From an uncultured Lachnospiraceae bacterium (lineage in GTDB: Bacteria; Bacillota; Clostridia; Lachnospirales; Lachnospiraceae), in assembly GCA_900555195.1 (NCBI GenBank), contig USKC01000119.1, positions 1 through 8,614 of the forward strand: a stretch of 8,614 nucleotides of DNA. Reading direction: 5' to 3'. The translations under genes were made by a program, and so were the position numbers. Positions within the stretch are counted from its first letter, which is position 1. Every line of letters begins with the position of its first letter. Under the pieces are notes generated by a model. That model searched no databases and was not told the origin of the DNA. It worked only from the letters and a program-made list of their open reading frames with translations. This document shows, in pieces, positions 1 through 6,119 of this stretch.

Positions 1-251
1 GCCAGCCCTGCCTCTCTGGCCGCCTCGTTCCATATGCCAAAATAATCCTGTCCATTCAGGAATTTCGCCTTATACTGCGTTTCATACTGGCTGGCATAAT
101 AGCTTACGATCCCTCCGCAGTTAATAATCAGCCCCTCTACCCCTGTTTCCTTCCAGTACGCTTTCCAGAATGACAAGTCACAGTTTACTGGGTCATCTTC
201 CGTTAAATTGGTCTGTCCCCACAGAAAAATCCTCTTATACCAAGCTTCCAT
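1..251 (-). CDS. N-terminal part of a putative TIM-barrel glycosidase-like protein (cut by window edge)
   Basis: An open frame of 83 complete codons starts at the ATG at 251-249 and runs off the left edge without a stop. The start is supported by a strong ribosome site, GGAGGT at 261-256, four bases upstream and directly after the GH2 stop at 275, so this is the next gene of the operon. The product begins MEAWYKRIFLWGQTNLTEDD and continues with FWKAYWKETGVEGLIINCGG (about residues 29-48), then a YY..Q.....AKFLNGQDYFG segment and an AAREAGL helix end. From memory this matches the first beta/alpha units of hypothetical glycosyl hydrolases of the GHL6 / family-10-like TIM-barrel type, which share an R..GQTN.TE.DP start and FLG.RD.FG. 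There is no signal peptide, so the protein is probably cytoplasmic. Catalytic residues would lie outside the window. The reading frame is near certain; the family is a moderate-confidence call and the substrate is unknown. Confidence 0.72.
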   Translation of the reverse strand, partial: MEAWYKRIFLWGQTNLTEDDPVNCDLSFWKAYWKETGVEGLIINCGGIVSYYASQYETQYKAKFLNGQDYFGIWNEAAREAGL

Positions 252-274
252 TTCTACCTCCCTGCCGGAGCATT

Positions 275-2434
275 TCATTTTCTATGATAAGCAACTGTCT
301 TTTCCGGTTGCAGATAATGACCCTTTATCCGAATCTTTCCCTCTTCTTTCGGGCATCTGACTTTTACCCGTTTCGTCTCGCCCGGCATCAGGTCAAAATA
401 ATTATCTGAAAAGAGCCAGCCAAACGGATCCTCTCCGCAGCTTCCAGTAAGTTCCACACATCTGACGAAAGCGTCGCTTTGCAGAATCAGTTCCTCTTCA
501 CAAAGTTCCGCCTCCAGATTGGCTTCCCCATATCTGTAATGTCTTTCTATATCCACATAATCAATCGCTTCACAACGCTTCTTTTGGTCCGCTTCCTCCA
601 GCTTGGCATATAAAATGCAATCTTTGGGGAAGAATTGATAGGCTGCAAGATCGAAAACCATCTCCGCTTCACCCTGAGGTACCTGCGCCTGAAATACATC
701 TTTTCTGAGGAAACGTTCTTCCACTGGCAGATATATCCCCACCGTCACGGTTCCTTCCACATTTCGGTCGGAGTCGTTCACCAGCCACAGACGGATGCTC
801 CCACCCTTCTCAAAGCTCAAAAGCACCGGTTCAAACAATCTTGCCAATGCATAGTAAGGAATATATCCTTCCTGGAAAAAATCAACCGGCGCACAATACA
901 CCTTCGGCCATGTATCAAGCAGTTTGCAGGCGAAATAGCCTTTGCTTCTCTTACTGCTTTCAGGGTCCTTCGTTCCACGCCGGATCTGTTCTCCATACCG
1001 CCGGATCTCCTGACCATATGCGGCCGCGAAACGATAGATCATATCTTCCTCATTTCCCGCTTCGTGGAATTCCCAATAGGGGCCCGTCTTTCTTATTCCC
1101 TTCGCCCCCGGATGGGTTCTCTCCATCCAGTGCTGCGGCCAGATAAACGGATGTGCGTAGGTATCAAGCAATTCCCCTTCCTTCGGCCAATCCCCCTGCT
1201 TCACCATTCTGCGCAGGCTCCAGGGTGCAGGCGGAGCCGTACGGATATGTTCGCTGATAAACGCCGGATAATCCTGATAGGGATACTGCCATACGCAATC
1301 ATAGGTATGATAGTCTCCTTCCCGCGGATCGTTGCTCCATTCTCCCCCATACGGCGAATTGGGATGATAGTACCTCCCTTCGTCCAGCCTCTTAACCACT
1401 TCAGGGAATGTTTTCAACAGGATTTCCTTGCCAAAGGGATATTTTCCTGCGAATTCGGCCCCCATAATCGTCTCATTTCCTCCGCACCACATCAGCAGGG
1501 AAGGATGATGTGCGAGTCTCTTTACCAGCGCTTCCGCTTCTTTTTGGCAGGCTTCTTTGATCTCATCCGTATCCGGATAGGCGCCATGCCCCAGGAAAAA
1601 TTCCTGCCAGACCAGAATTCCTCTTCTGTCCGCTTCCTCATAGAAAGCATCTGGCTGCGGAATCCCTTCCCCCCAGATTCTTAAGGTATTCATATGGGCA
1701 TTTTCCACCATTTCAAATAGGCGCTGTGCGCGTTCTTCGCAATAACAATGCGTATATCCCTGCATGGGATCCATACTTCCTCCCCACAGCCGCACTTTTT
1801 TCCCATTGATCCGATATTCCAGGCAGGAGGGCATTTCCACTCTGCGAAAACCGATCATTCTTTCCCATACATCAGCCGTTTTCCCGTCGCACCGAAGGAG
1901 GATGCGCAGCAAGTACCGGTGCTGCTCTCCAAAGCCGCGCGGATTCCATAGCTGCGGCTTACGGATATGAATTCCGGCATCCGCCTCAAACCGTTCTTCG
2001 GCCATCCGTTCCAATGGAAGGTCCCCTTCTTGTACCCTTTCCTCTCCATACCAAACTTCATATGCAAGGCTGCTGTCCGGTCCGAATCCTTTGGCGCGGA
2101 CACGGATGGTTCCGTCATACGTTTCATCCACGGATATGTTTGCCCATACCTCCTCCAATCTTCCTTCCTGCCATGTCAAAAAGAAAATTTTTCCATAGAC
2201 GCCAATCGGAGTAAAATAGGGAACTGCACCCTGATAGTTGCTCTCCTCCTCTCCGCTCCAGCCTTCCGGAGGGAAGTCATGGATCGGCTTGCGGATCTGC
2301 TTGCAGCGCGTGACCGCCCCCTCCCATTTCTCATCCCATTCCTTGGCCTCCAGGATGTCGGAAACTCTGTGAAAATGAAGCAGCAGCACATTTTCTTCAC
2401 GAATCAAGCCGCTTACGTCAATCTCCTGCGGCAT
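275..2434 (-). CDS. GH2 enzyme, central and catalytic fragment (second frame)
   Basis: This frame holds about 719 residues from the ATG at 2434 to the TGA at 277-275. It picks up GH2 homology at MPQEIDVSGLI and includes the rest of the sugar-binding domain, the immunoglobulin-like domain, the complete TIM barrel with both catalytic Glu (in WCGGNE and FISEH), and a C-terminal beta domain. The frame is open further upstream to an ATG at 2467, but that codon has no ribosome site in front of it. The ATG at 2434 has GAGG six bases upstream, and another GGGAGG lies 13 bases upstream, so independent or re-initiated translation at 2434 is conceivable. A product made this way lacks about 122 residues of the N-terminal domain and would probably be unstable. 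The stop lies 23 bases before the start of the next gene. Confidence 0.75.
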   Translation of the reverse strand: MPQEIDVSGLIREENVLLLHFHRVSDILEAKEWDEKWEGAVTRCKQIRKPIHDFPPEGWSGEEESNYQGAVPYFTPIGVYGKIFFLTWQEGRLEEVWANISVDETYDGTIRVRAKGFGPDSSLAYEVWYGEERVQEGDLPLERMAEERFEADAGIHIRKPQLWNPRGFGEQHRYLLRILLRCDGKTADVWERMIGFRRVEMPSCLEYRINGKKVRLWGGSMDPMQGYTHCYCEERAQRLFEMVENAHMNTLRIWGEGIPQPDAFYEEADRRGILVWQEFFLGHGAYPDTDEIKEACQKEAEALVKRLAHHPSLLMWCGGNETIMGAEFAGKYPFGKEILLKTFPEVVKRLDEGRYYHPNSPYGGEWSNDPREGDYHTYDCVWQYPYQDYPAFISEHIRTAPPAPWSLRRMVKQGDWPKEGELLDTYAHPFIWPQHWMERTHPGAKGIRKTGPYWEFHEAGNEEDMIYRFAAAYGQEIRRYGEQIRRGTKDPESSKRSKGYFACKLLDTWPKVYCAPVDFFQEGYIPYYALARLFEPVLLSFEKGGSIRLWLVNDSDRNVEGTVTVGIYLPVEERFLRKDVFQAQVPQGEAEMVFDLAAYQFFPKDCILYAKLEEADQKKRCEAIDYVDIERHYRYGEANLEAELCEEELILQSDAFVRCVELTGSCGEDPFGWLFSDNYFDLMPGETKRVKVRCPKEEGKIRIKGHYLQPEKTVAYHRK

Positions 2435-2801
2435 AAAAATCCTCATGCCTCCCGATCCGTATTCCATTCAGCCAAATATCCGCAAAGGTATCAAGCCCTT
2501 CAAACAAAAATCCCGCACCGCGCGTTTCCTTCGCGCGAAACAGGCAGCAATACAGCCAGTCATACCGCTCTATCCACAATGTTTCACAGCACCAGCCCAC
2601 CCGATATTCTTCCGGAAGGAGGCCGTTCTCATACAGAATATCCGCAACCTGGGCGGGCATTTTGGAAATAGGAAGCCATCCTTCTTCTTCACAGGCCCTT
2701 GCCGGATCAATCGATTCCTGCGGTTCAATTCTCTTTAGCTTCCACACTCCCCCCTCTATTTCCCCATTTTCACATCCGGTCAAATCCCTTCGTTCTTTCA
2801 T
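2418..2801 (-). CDS. GH2 enzyme, N-terminal fragment (first frame)
   Basis: This frame encodes 127 residues from the ATG at 2801-2799, which overlaps the oxidoreductase stop by four bases (ATGA) and implies translational coupling. The frame is open back to 2888, but the longer start would lie wholly inside the oxidoreductase gene, so 2801 is preferred. The product carries the first half of a GH2 jelly-roll domain: a GVWKLKRI start, a P..VADILYENGLLPEEYR segment typical of the family, W.....W..Y..LF, and FADIWLNGIRIGRHEDFY at the end. The last four residues (AAGD) are out of frame with the family and the frame ends in TGA. Alone this is a partial domain and is unlikely to fold into anything active. 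Confidence 0.7.
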   Translation of the reverse strand: MKERRDLTGCENGEIEGGVWKLKRIEPQESIDPARACEEEGWLPISKMPAQVADILYENGLLPEEYRVGWCCETLWIERYDWLYCCLFRAKETRGAGFLFEGLDTFADIWLNGIRIGRHEDFYAAGD

Positions 2802-4159
2802 TCCGCATAATTCCCCTTCTTCGGTATCACAAGTCCCTGCTTTCTCAGCTGTTCCTGAAGCGTTCCCACATCCACTCTTTCCGGGCATTCCTTTCTGGCA
2901 ACCGCAATAGCCCCTGCAGTCCCCGCTGCCTGCCCCATCATCATGCAGATGGATACCGCCCGGATGCCGCTTTCCGCCACATGGTCTGCGCTGATACAGC
3001 GTCCGGCCACCAAAAGATTGTCCGTCTTTACCGGAACCAGACAGCGATAAGGCACATAGAACATCCTTCCATCCGTAACCGGCTCAAAGATATGTCCCAC
3101 ATAGCCTTTCCCTTCCACACGTCCGTCTCCCCCATTCGTTCCATCCGGTGAAAGCATGTCATAAAACCGGGGTGCAGCCACAACGGTATCCTCAAACAAC
3201 GTTTCTGTTTCCAGATCCTCAAAGGTTAGACAATACTTCCCGCAAATCCTTCTGCTGTCCCGAAAACCAATCTCCGGCGCGATAGAAGTCAGTTCAATCT
3301 CTTTGAAATCTTCAAACTCCCCTTTCAGATACCTGAAAAGTTCCAGAATATATTCCCTGCATTCCGCTTCTCCGCGGCTTAAATCCCTCGGATCCACAGG
3401 ATTGATTCCATATGCGCAGGAATAATTCACATAGGATATCTGCCCTGCATTCGTCGCCCTTCCGAACGGAATGTCCTCTTTTTTACAGGAAAGTCCCGTG
3501 TTCCCTGCTCTGGATTCCTGTGTGAAAATATGGCTGATTTCCGTCAGCCGGTCTTTCTCTCCTTCCTTCAAATGCGCTCCCGTGATCCGGAAATTCACGG
3601 TTCCCGGCTGGCACAGCCCGTCTTTCTGCCTGCCCTGTTCAAAAGGAACGCCTGCTCCGGCCGCCACATCCCCATCTCCTGTGGCATCCACAATGATCTG
3701 TGCTTTCACCGCAGCCGGTCCCATCTTGGTCTGAATCACCACCGCTTCAATATGATCTCCCTCCAGGATCACTTCGTTGACAAAAGAGTGGAACAGCACC
3801 TCCACCCCTACCTCCTGCATCAGCCGATCCAGGAAGATCTTCAAATATTCGCTATGGAATGCTTTCTGGTTCTTCCGGCGCAGATTTTCATTGCCGAACT
3901 CCTGATAGCAGCGCTCCTCGATTTCCGCATACAATCCCTGTGCCTTAAATGGCGTATCTTTCAGAAAATAGTTACAGTTTTCCACATAGCAGGCAGTAAT
4001 GTTCCCTCCCAGAAATCCCCTTTTCTCCAGCAGGAGAACCTTCCTTCCCATCCGTGCGGCGCTGACGGCAGCCCCTATCCCCGCGGGGCCGCCTCCCACT
4101 ACCAGCACTTCCGTTTCCTTCCAAATCGGTATTTCTTTCCCCGGTCTGATAATCCCCAT
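2798..4159 (-). CDS. FAD-dependent oxidoreductase (FAD_oxidored type)
   Basis: A 453-residue flavoprotein. The N-terminal dinucleotide-binding fold is explicit: VLVVGGGPAGIGAA at about residues 18-31 (GxGxxG) and LLLEKRGFLGGN at about 42-53, with Glu45 placed to bind the FAD ribose. A second FAD motif, VDATGDGDVAAGAG, spans about 157-170. A C-terminal cofactor motif, LLVAGRCISADHVAESG followed by MGQAAGTAGAIA, lies at about 382-419. This order and length fit the PF12831 FAD-dependent oxidoreductase family, whose members often sit beside glycosidase genes and mostly lack a proven substrate. No signal peptide or membrane segment is seen, so it is cytoplasmic. The start at 4159 has GAGAGG five bases upstream. 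It lies 66 bp after the permease gene and overlaps the GH2 start by four bases, so it belongs to the sugar operon. A role in oxidising an imported sugar or glycoside is an inference. Confidence 0.88.
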   Translation of the reverse strand: MGIIRPGKEIPIWKETEVLVVGGGPAGIGAAVSAARMGRKVLLLEKRGFLGGNITACYVENCNYFLKDTPFKAQGLYAEIEERCYQEFGNENLRRKNQKAFHSEYLKIFLDRLMQEVGVEVLFHSFVNEVILEGDHIEAVVIQTKMGPAAVKAQIIVDATGDGDVAAGAGVPFEQGRQKDGLCQPGTVNFRITGAHLKEGEKDRLTEISHIFTQESRAGNTGLSCKKEDIPFGRATNAGQISYVNYSCAYGINPVDPRDLSRGEAECREYILELFRYLKGEFEDFKEIELTSIAPEIGFRDSRRICGKYCLTFEDLETETLFEDTVVAAPRFYDMLSPDGTNGGDGRVEGKGYVGHIFEPVTDGRMFYVPYRCLVPVKTDNLLVAGRCISADHVAESGIRAVSICMMMGQAAGTAGAIAVARKECPERVDVGTLQEQLRKQGLVIPKKGNYAE

Positions 4160-4225
4160 TTTTTCCTCTCATTCCGCCGCAAACACCGCTTCCGGCCGCG
4201 TTGTATTATCGTCTTTTAAGGCATT

Positions 4226-5053
4226 TTACTGTTTCACTCCGCTCAATGCAATACTCTGAACGATATATTTCTGCAGGAACAGAAATACAATGGTTAACGG
4301 GATCGCGCTGATCACGGCCACGGCCATTCTCGGGCCATAATAGATTGCATCCTGCTGCGCATTAAACATGGCAACACCTACGGAAATTACCTGTTTTTCC
4401 GAAGAGCGAATGACAATCAGCGGCCACAGATAAGAATTCCAGTTCGCCAATACCTGCAGAATCGACAATGTTGCAATCAGCGGTTTGGATAACGGAACAA
4501 TGATCTGCAGGAAGATCCTCCATTCTCCCGCTCCGTCGATATAAGCGGATTCTCTCAGCGAATCGGGTATGGCTTCTATATTCTGTCTGGCAAAAAAGAC
4601 GCCGTACACATAAGAAAAGCTTCCGAAAATCAAAGGCAGATAGGTATCCAGCATTCCCCATTCTTTATACTGGATGTACAAAGGAATCATTCTGGATTCA
4701 AAAGGAATCATCATCACTGCAAGCATGAAAATGAACCAGAATTTCTTGAACATGAATTTTCCTTTGGCAAACGCATATCCGCACATCATTGCGAAGAATA
4801 CGGAAATAACCGTATTGGTAACCGTCAAAAACAACGTATTTCCATAGTATCTGAGCAAGGGAATGGTATTCCAGGCCGCTTGATAGTTAAATAAAGACGG
4901 CTCATGCGGTATCAATGAGAATTCCGGCAGATTTGTCAACGCCCTCCGGTCAAAGGAAAGGGAAATACACCAAAAGAGCGGCGTCAGAATCAGCAGCAAA
5001 ACCGCAAGCAACAACAATGCAACCAAATATTTCATTACTTTCTTTTTCTTCAT
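4226..5053 (-). CDS. Sugar ABC transporter permease, MalG/UgpE type
   Basis: A 275-residue integral membrane protein, the usual length for the second permease of CUT1 carbohydrate importers. After a basic start (MKKKKVMKY) come hydrophobic segments at about residues 8-30, 70-95, 105-120, 138-155, 187-205 and 240-262, consistent with six membrane spans. The cytoplasmic EAA loop, which docks on the ATPase, reads SLRESAYIDGAGEWRIFLQI at about 165-184 and ends IVPLSKP, with the conserved Glu, Ala and Gly positions present. With the upstream permease it should form the heterodimeric channel for the sugar delivered by the binding protein. It starts 25 bp after the first permease stop, with AAGGGG about eight bases before the ATG. 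The substrate cannot be read from the sequence. Confidence 0.94.
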   Translation of the reverse strand: MKKKKVMKYLVALLLLAVLLLILTPLFWCISLSFDRRALTNLPEFSLIPHEPSLFNYQAAWNTIPLLRYYGNTLFLTVTNTVISVFFAMMCGYAFAKGKFMFKKFWFIFMLAVMMIPFESRMIPLYIQYKEWGMLDTYLPLIFGSFSYVYGVFFARQNIEAIPDSLRESAYIDGAGEWRIFLQIIVPLSKPLIATLSILQVLANWNSYLWPLIVIRSSEKQVISVGVAMFNAQQDAIYYGPRMAVAVISAIPLTIVFLFLQKYIVQSIALSGVKQ

Positions 5054-5078
5054 CTTAGCTACCCCTTTTCCAACCGAA

Positions 5079-5999
5079 TTAATCCGCGCTCTTCTTAAAG
5101 AAACCTGTCAATTTCAGGTTAATAAGCGTGATAACAAATGTAAGTACAAACAGAATCATCGCTCCGGCGCTGGCCATGCCGTACTGCGGATATTCAAAGC
5201 TGTACTGATAGATATACATCAAAAGGGTCTGAAGGGATCCACCTGGTCTGCCTGTGGCAGAATTACCGCCTATGATAAATAGATCCGTAAATCTGGAAAG
5301 CCCATTAATAATTGTGGTGATAAATAAGAAGGCGAAACATGTCTTCATATGCGGAATTGTAATGTAGAACCATCTCTTGATGCTGTTTGCTCCATCCACT
5401 TCCGCTGCCTCATAGATCTCTGTCGGGATGGACTGCATGCTTGCCAGGTTAATCAGCATTGCATAGCCCGTGTTCTGCCAGATATTCAGGATGGTAGCTC
5501 CAAACTTGGAATAGGTCGCATCAGAAAGCCAGCCGATGGTTACTTCTCTGCCCGTTAAAAAAGAAAGGAAATTGTTCAGAAGTCCTCCATTTTCCTTCAG
5601 AACCACCTGGAAAATCAGTACCACACTGACACCGGTGATAATATTAGGAAGATAATAGGATACCCGGAAAAAGCTCTGAAGCTTTCCTCTTCCGAGGCCA
5701 TTAATCAAGGATGCGAGAATAAATCCCACAGGAATCTGCAAAAGGCTGAGAATCGCCAATGCGAAGGTATTGATCAGGGATTGGCCAAAAGCTTTGTTTC
5801 CCATCAGAACCTTATAGTTCGTGAGTCCATTAAACTCTCCCCCAAAGGTAAGCACCCTCGTATCATAAAAACTGTATTTAATTGTTGTAAGCATCGGAAT
5901 ATATGTGAGCAATATCAATGTAATTATGCTGACGATCAAAAAGGAATACCATTGCAGTTCCCTTTTCATCCTGATCTTGAAAGCATTCTTATCTTTCAT
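5079..5999 (-). CDS. Sugar ABC transporter permease, MalF/UgpA type
   Basis: A 306-residue membrane protein, first permease of a CUT1 carbohydrate importer. The start is placed at the ATG at 5999-5997 because AGGAGGG lies eight bases upstream. A longer start at 6047 has its only AGG touching the ATG and would add an atypical hydrophilic tail. The product opens MKDKNAFKIRMKRELQWYSF, then a first membrane span at about residues 18-38, further spans near 72-98, 110-133, 167-188, 219-238 and 275-297, and a C-terminal KLTGFFKKSAD. The EAA loop that contacts the ATPase reads EIYEAAEVDGANSIKRWFYI at about 194-213, followed by TIP. It pairs with the MalG-type protein encoded 25 bp downstream. A hairpin between the binding-protein gene and this one probably lowers its expression relative to the binding protein. 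Confidence 0.93.
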   Translation of the reverse strand: MKDKNAFKIRMKRELQWYSFLIVSIITLILLTYIPMLTTIKYSFYDTRVLTFGGEFNGLTNYKVLMGNKAFGQSLINTFALAILSLLQIPVGFILASLINGLGRGKLQSFFRVSYYLPNIITGVSVVLIFQVVLKENGGLLNNFLSFLTGREVTIGWLSDATYSKFGATILNIWQNTGYAMLINLASMQSIPTEIYEAAEVDGANSIKRWFYITIPHMKTCFAFLFITTIINGLSRFTDLFIIGGNSATGRPGGSLQTLLMYIYQYSFEYPQYGMASAGAMILFVLTFVITLINLKLTGFFKKSAD

Positions 6000-6007
6000 T
6001 TCAAAAT

Positions 6008-6014
6008 CCCTCCT
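6008..6014 (-). promoter_or_regulatory. Ribosome binding site that sets the MalF-type permease start
   Basis: On the minus strand AGGAGGG occupies 6014-6008, eight bases before the ATG at 5999. It is the only well-spaced ribosome site in the 5' part of this frame and decides the start against the upstream ATG at 6047. Confidence 0.8.
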
Positions 6015-6053
6015 GTCCCTGATTCCCCATTGCCCGATCTTTTCCATCCTTTT

Positions 6054-6088
6054 TAAAAGGAGGGAGAACCGTGAAGATCCTCCCTCCT
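6054..6088 (-). terminator. Intercistronic hairpin between binding-protein and permease genes
   Basis: The minus-strand RNA from 6088 to 6058 can fold as AGGAGGGAGGAUC pairing with GGUUCUCCCUCCU around a five-base loop UUCAC. That is 13 pairs, two of them G-U, with a perfect 9-bp core (6088-6080 with 6066-6058). It is followed by a short T run (6058-6055), then AAAA. It lies 31 bp after the binding-protein stop and 58 bp before the permease start. A hairpin here is typical of binding-protein-dependent operons, where it partly terminates transcription or protects the upstream mRNA so that more binding protein than permease is made. The T run is short, so partial termination or an RNA-stability role is likelier than full termination. 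Confidence 0.65.
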
Positions 6089-6119
6089 ATCCATTACCGA
6101 TCCAACTGCATCTGTCCCT

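Larger units (their letters stand above)
275..2801 (-). pseudogene. Glycoside hydrolase family 2 (beta-mannosidase type), split by a frameshift
   Basis: Two overlapping frames together encode one GH2 exo-glycosidase of about 842 residues, a usual length for GH2 beta-mannosidase-like enzymes. The start at 2801 overlaps the upstream stop as ATGA. The N-terminal sugar-binding fold is in the first frame (FADIWLNGIRIGRHEDFY). The remainder, including the TIM barrel (TLRIWGEGIPQPDAFYEEAD, then RRGILVWQEF), is in the second. The acid/base Glu sits in WCGGNE (codon 1474-1472) and the presumed nucleophile in FISEH (codon 1252-1250). Both catalytic Glu are therefore kept and the barrel is undamaged. 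The first frame stops at 2418, and homology moves to the second frame around the five-T run at 2439-2435. No signal peptide is seen, so the intact enzyme would release terminal beta-linked sugars in the cytoplasm. It could be a true pseudogene, a sequencing error or a recoded gene. Mannose specificity is a guess; related GH2 enzymes act on glucosamine or galactose. Confidence 0.7.

Noticed and set aside
635..1684. Plus-strand open frame of about 349 codons
   Set aside because: It lies wholly antisense to the GH2 catalytic domain, whose motifs are unmistakable. The product is rich in Arg, Phe, Pro and Ile without recognisable motifs, and no ribosome site supports it.
2802..2888. Longer N-terminus for the GH2 first frame starting at 2888
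   Set aside because: The extension lies entirely inside the oxidoreductase gene and has no GH2 resemblance; the ATGA overlap at 2801 is the usual operon arrangement.
3530..4219. Plus-strand open frame of about 229 codons
   Set aside because: Antisense to the N-terminal FAD-binding half of the oxidoreductase; low-complexity shadow translation with no domain.
4160..4225. Possible internal promoter (GATAAT at 4210-4205 on the minus strand) between permease and oxidoreductase
   Set aside because: No -35-like hexamer at a suitable distance, and the 66-bp gap shows no terminator; genes are more simply read as one operon.
1..4225. Impression that the enzyme genes are richer in G+C than the permease and regulator genes
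   Set aside because: Hand counts of a few 60-base lines varied widely within each part, so no compositional boundary or transfer signal can be claimed.
6000..6047. Longer N-terminus for the MalF-type permease starting at 6047
   Set aside because: The only AGG there touches the ATG with no spacing, whereas the ATG at 5999 has AGGAGGG at eight bases.
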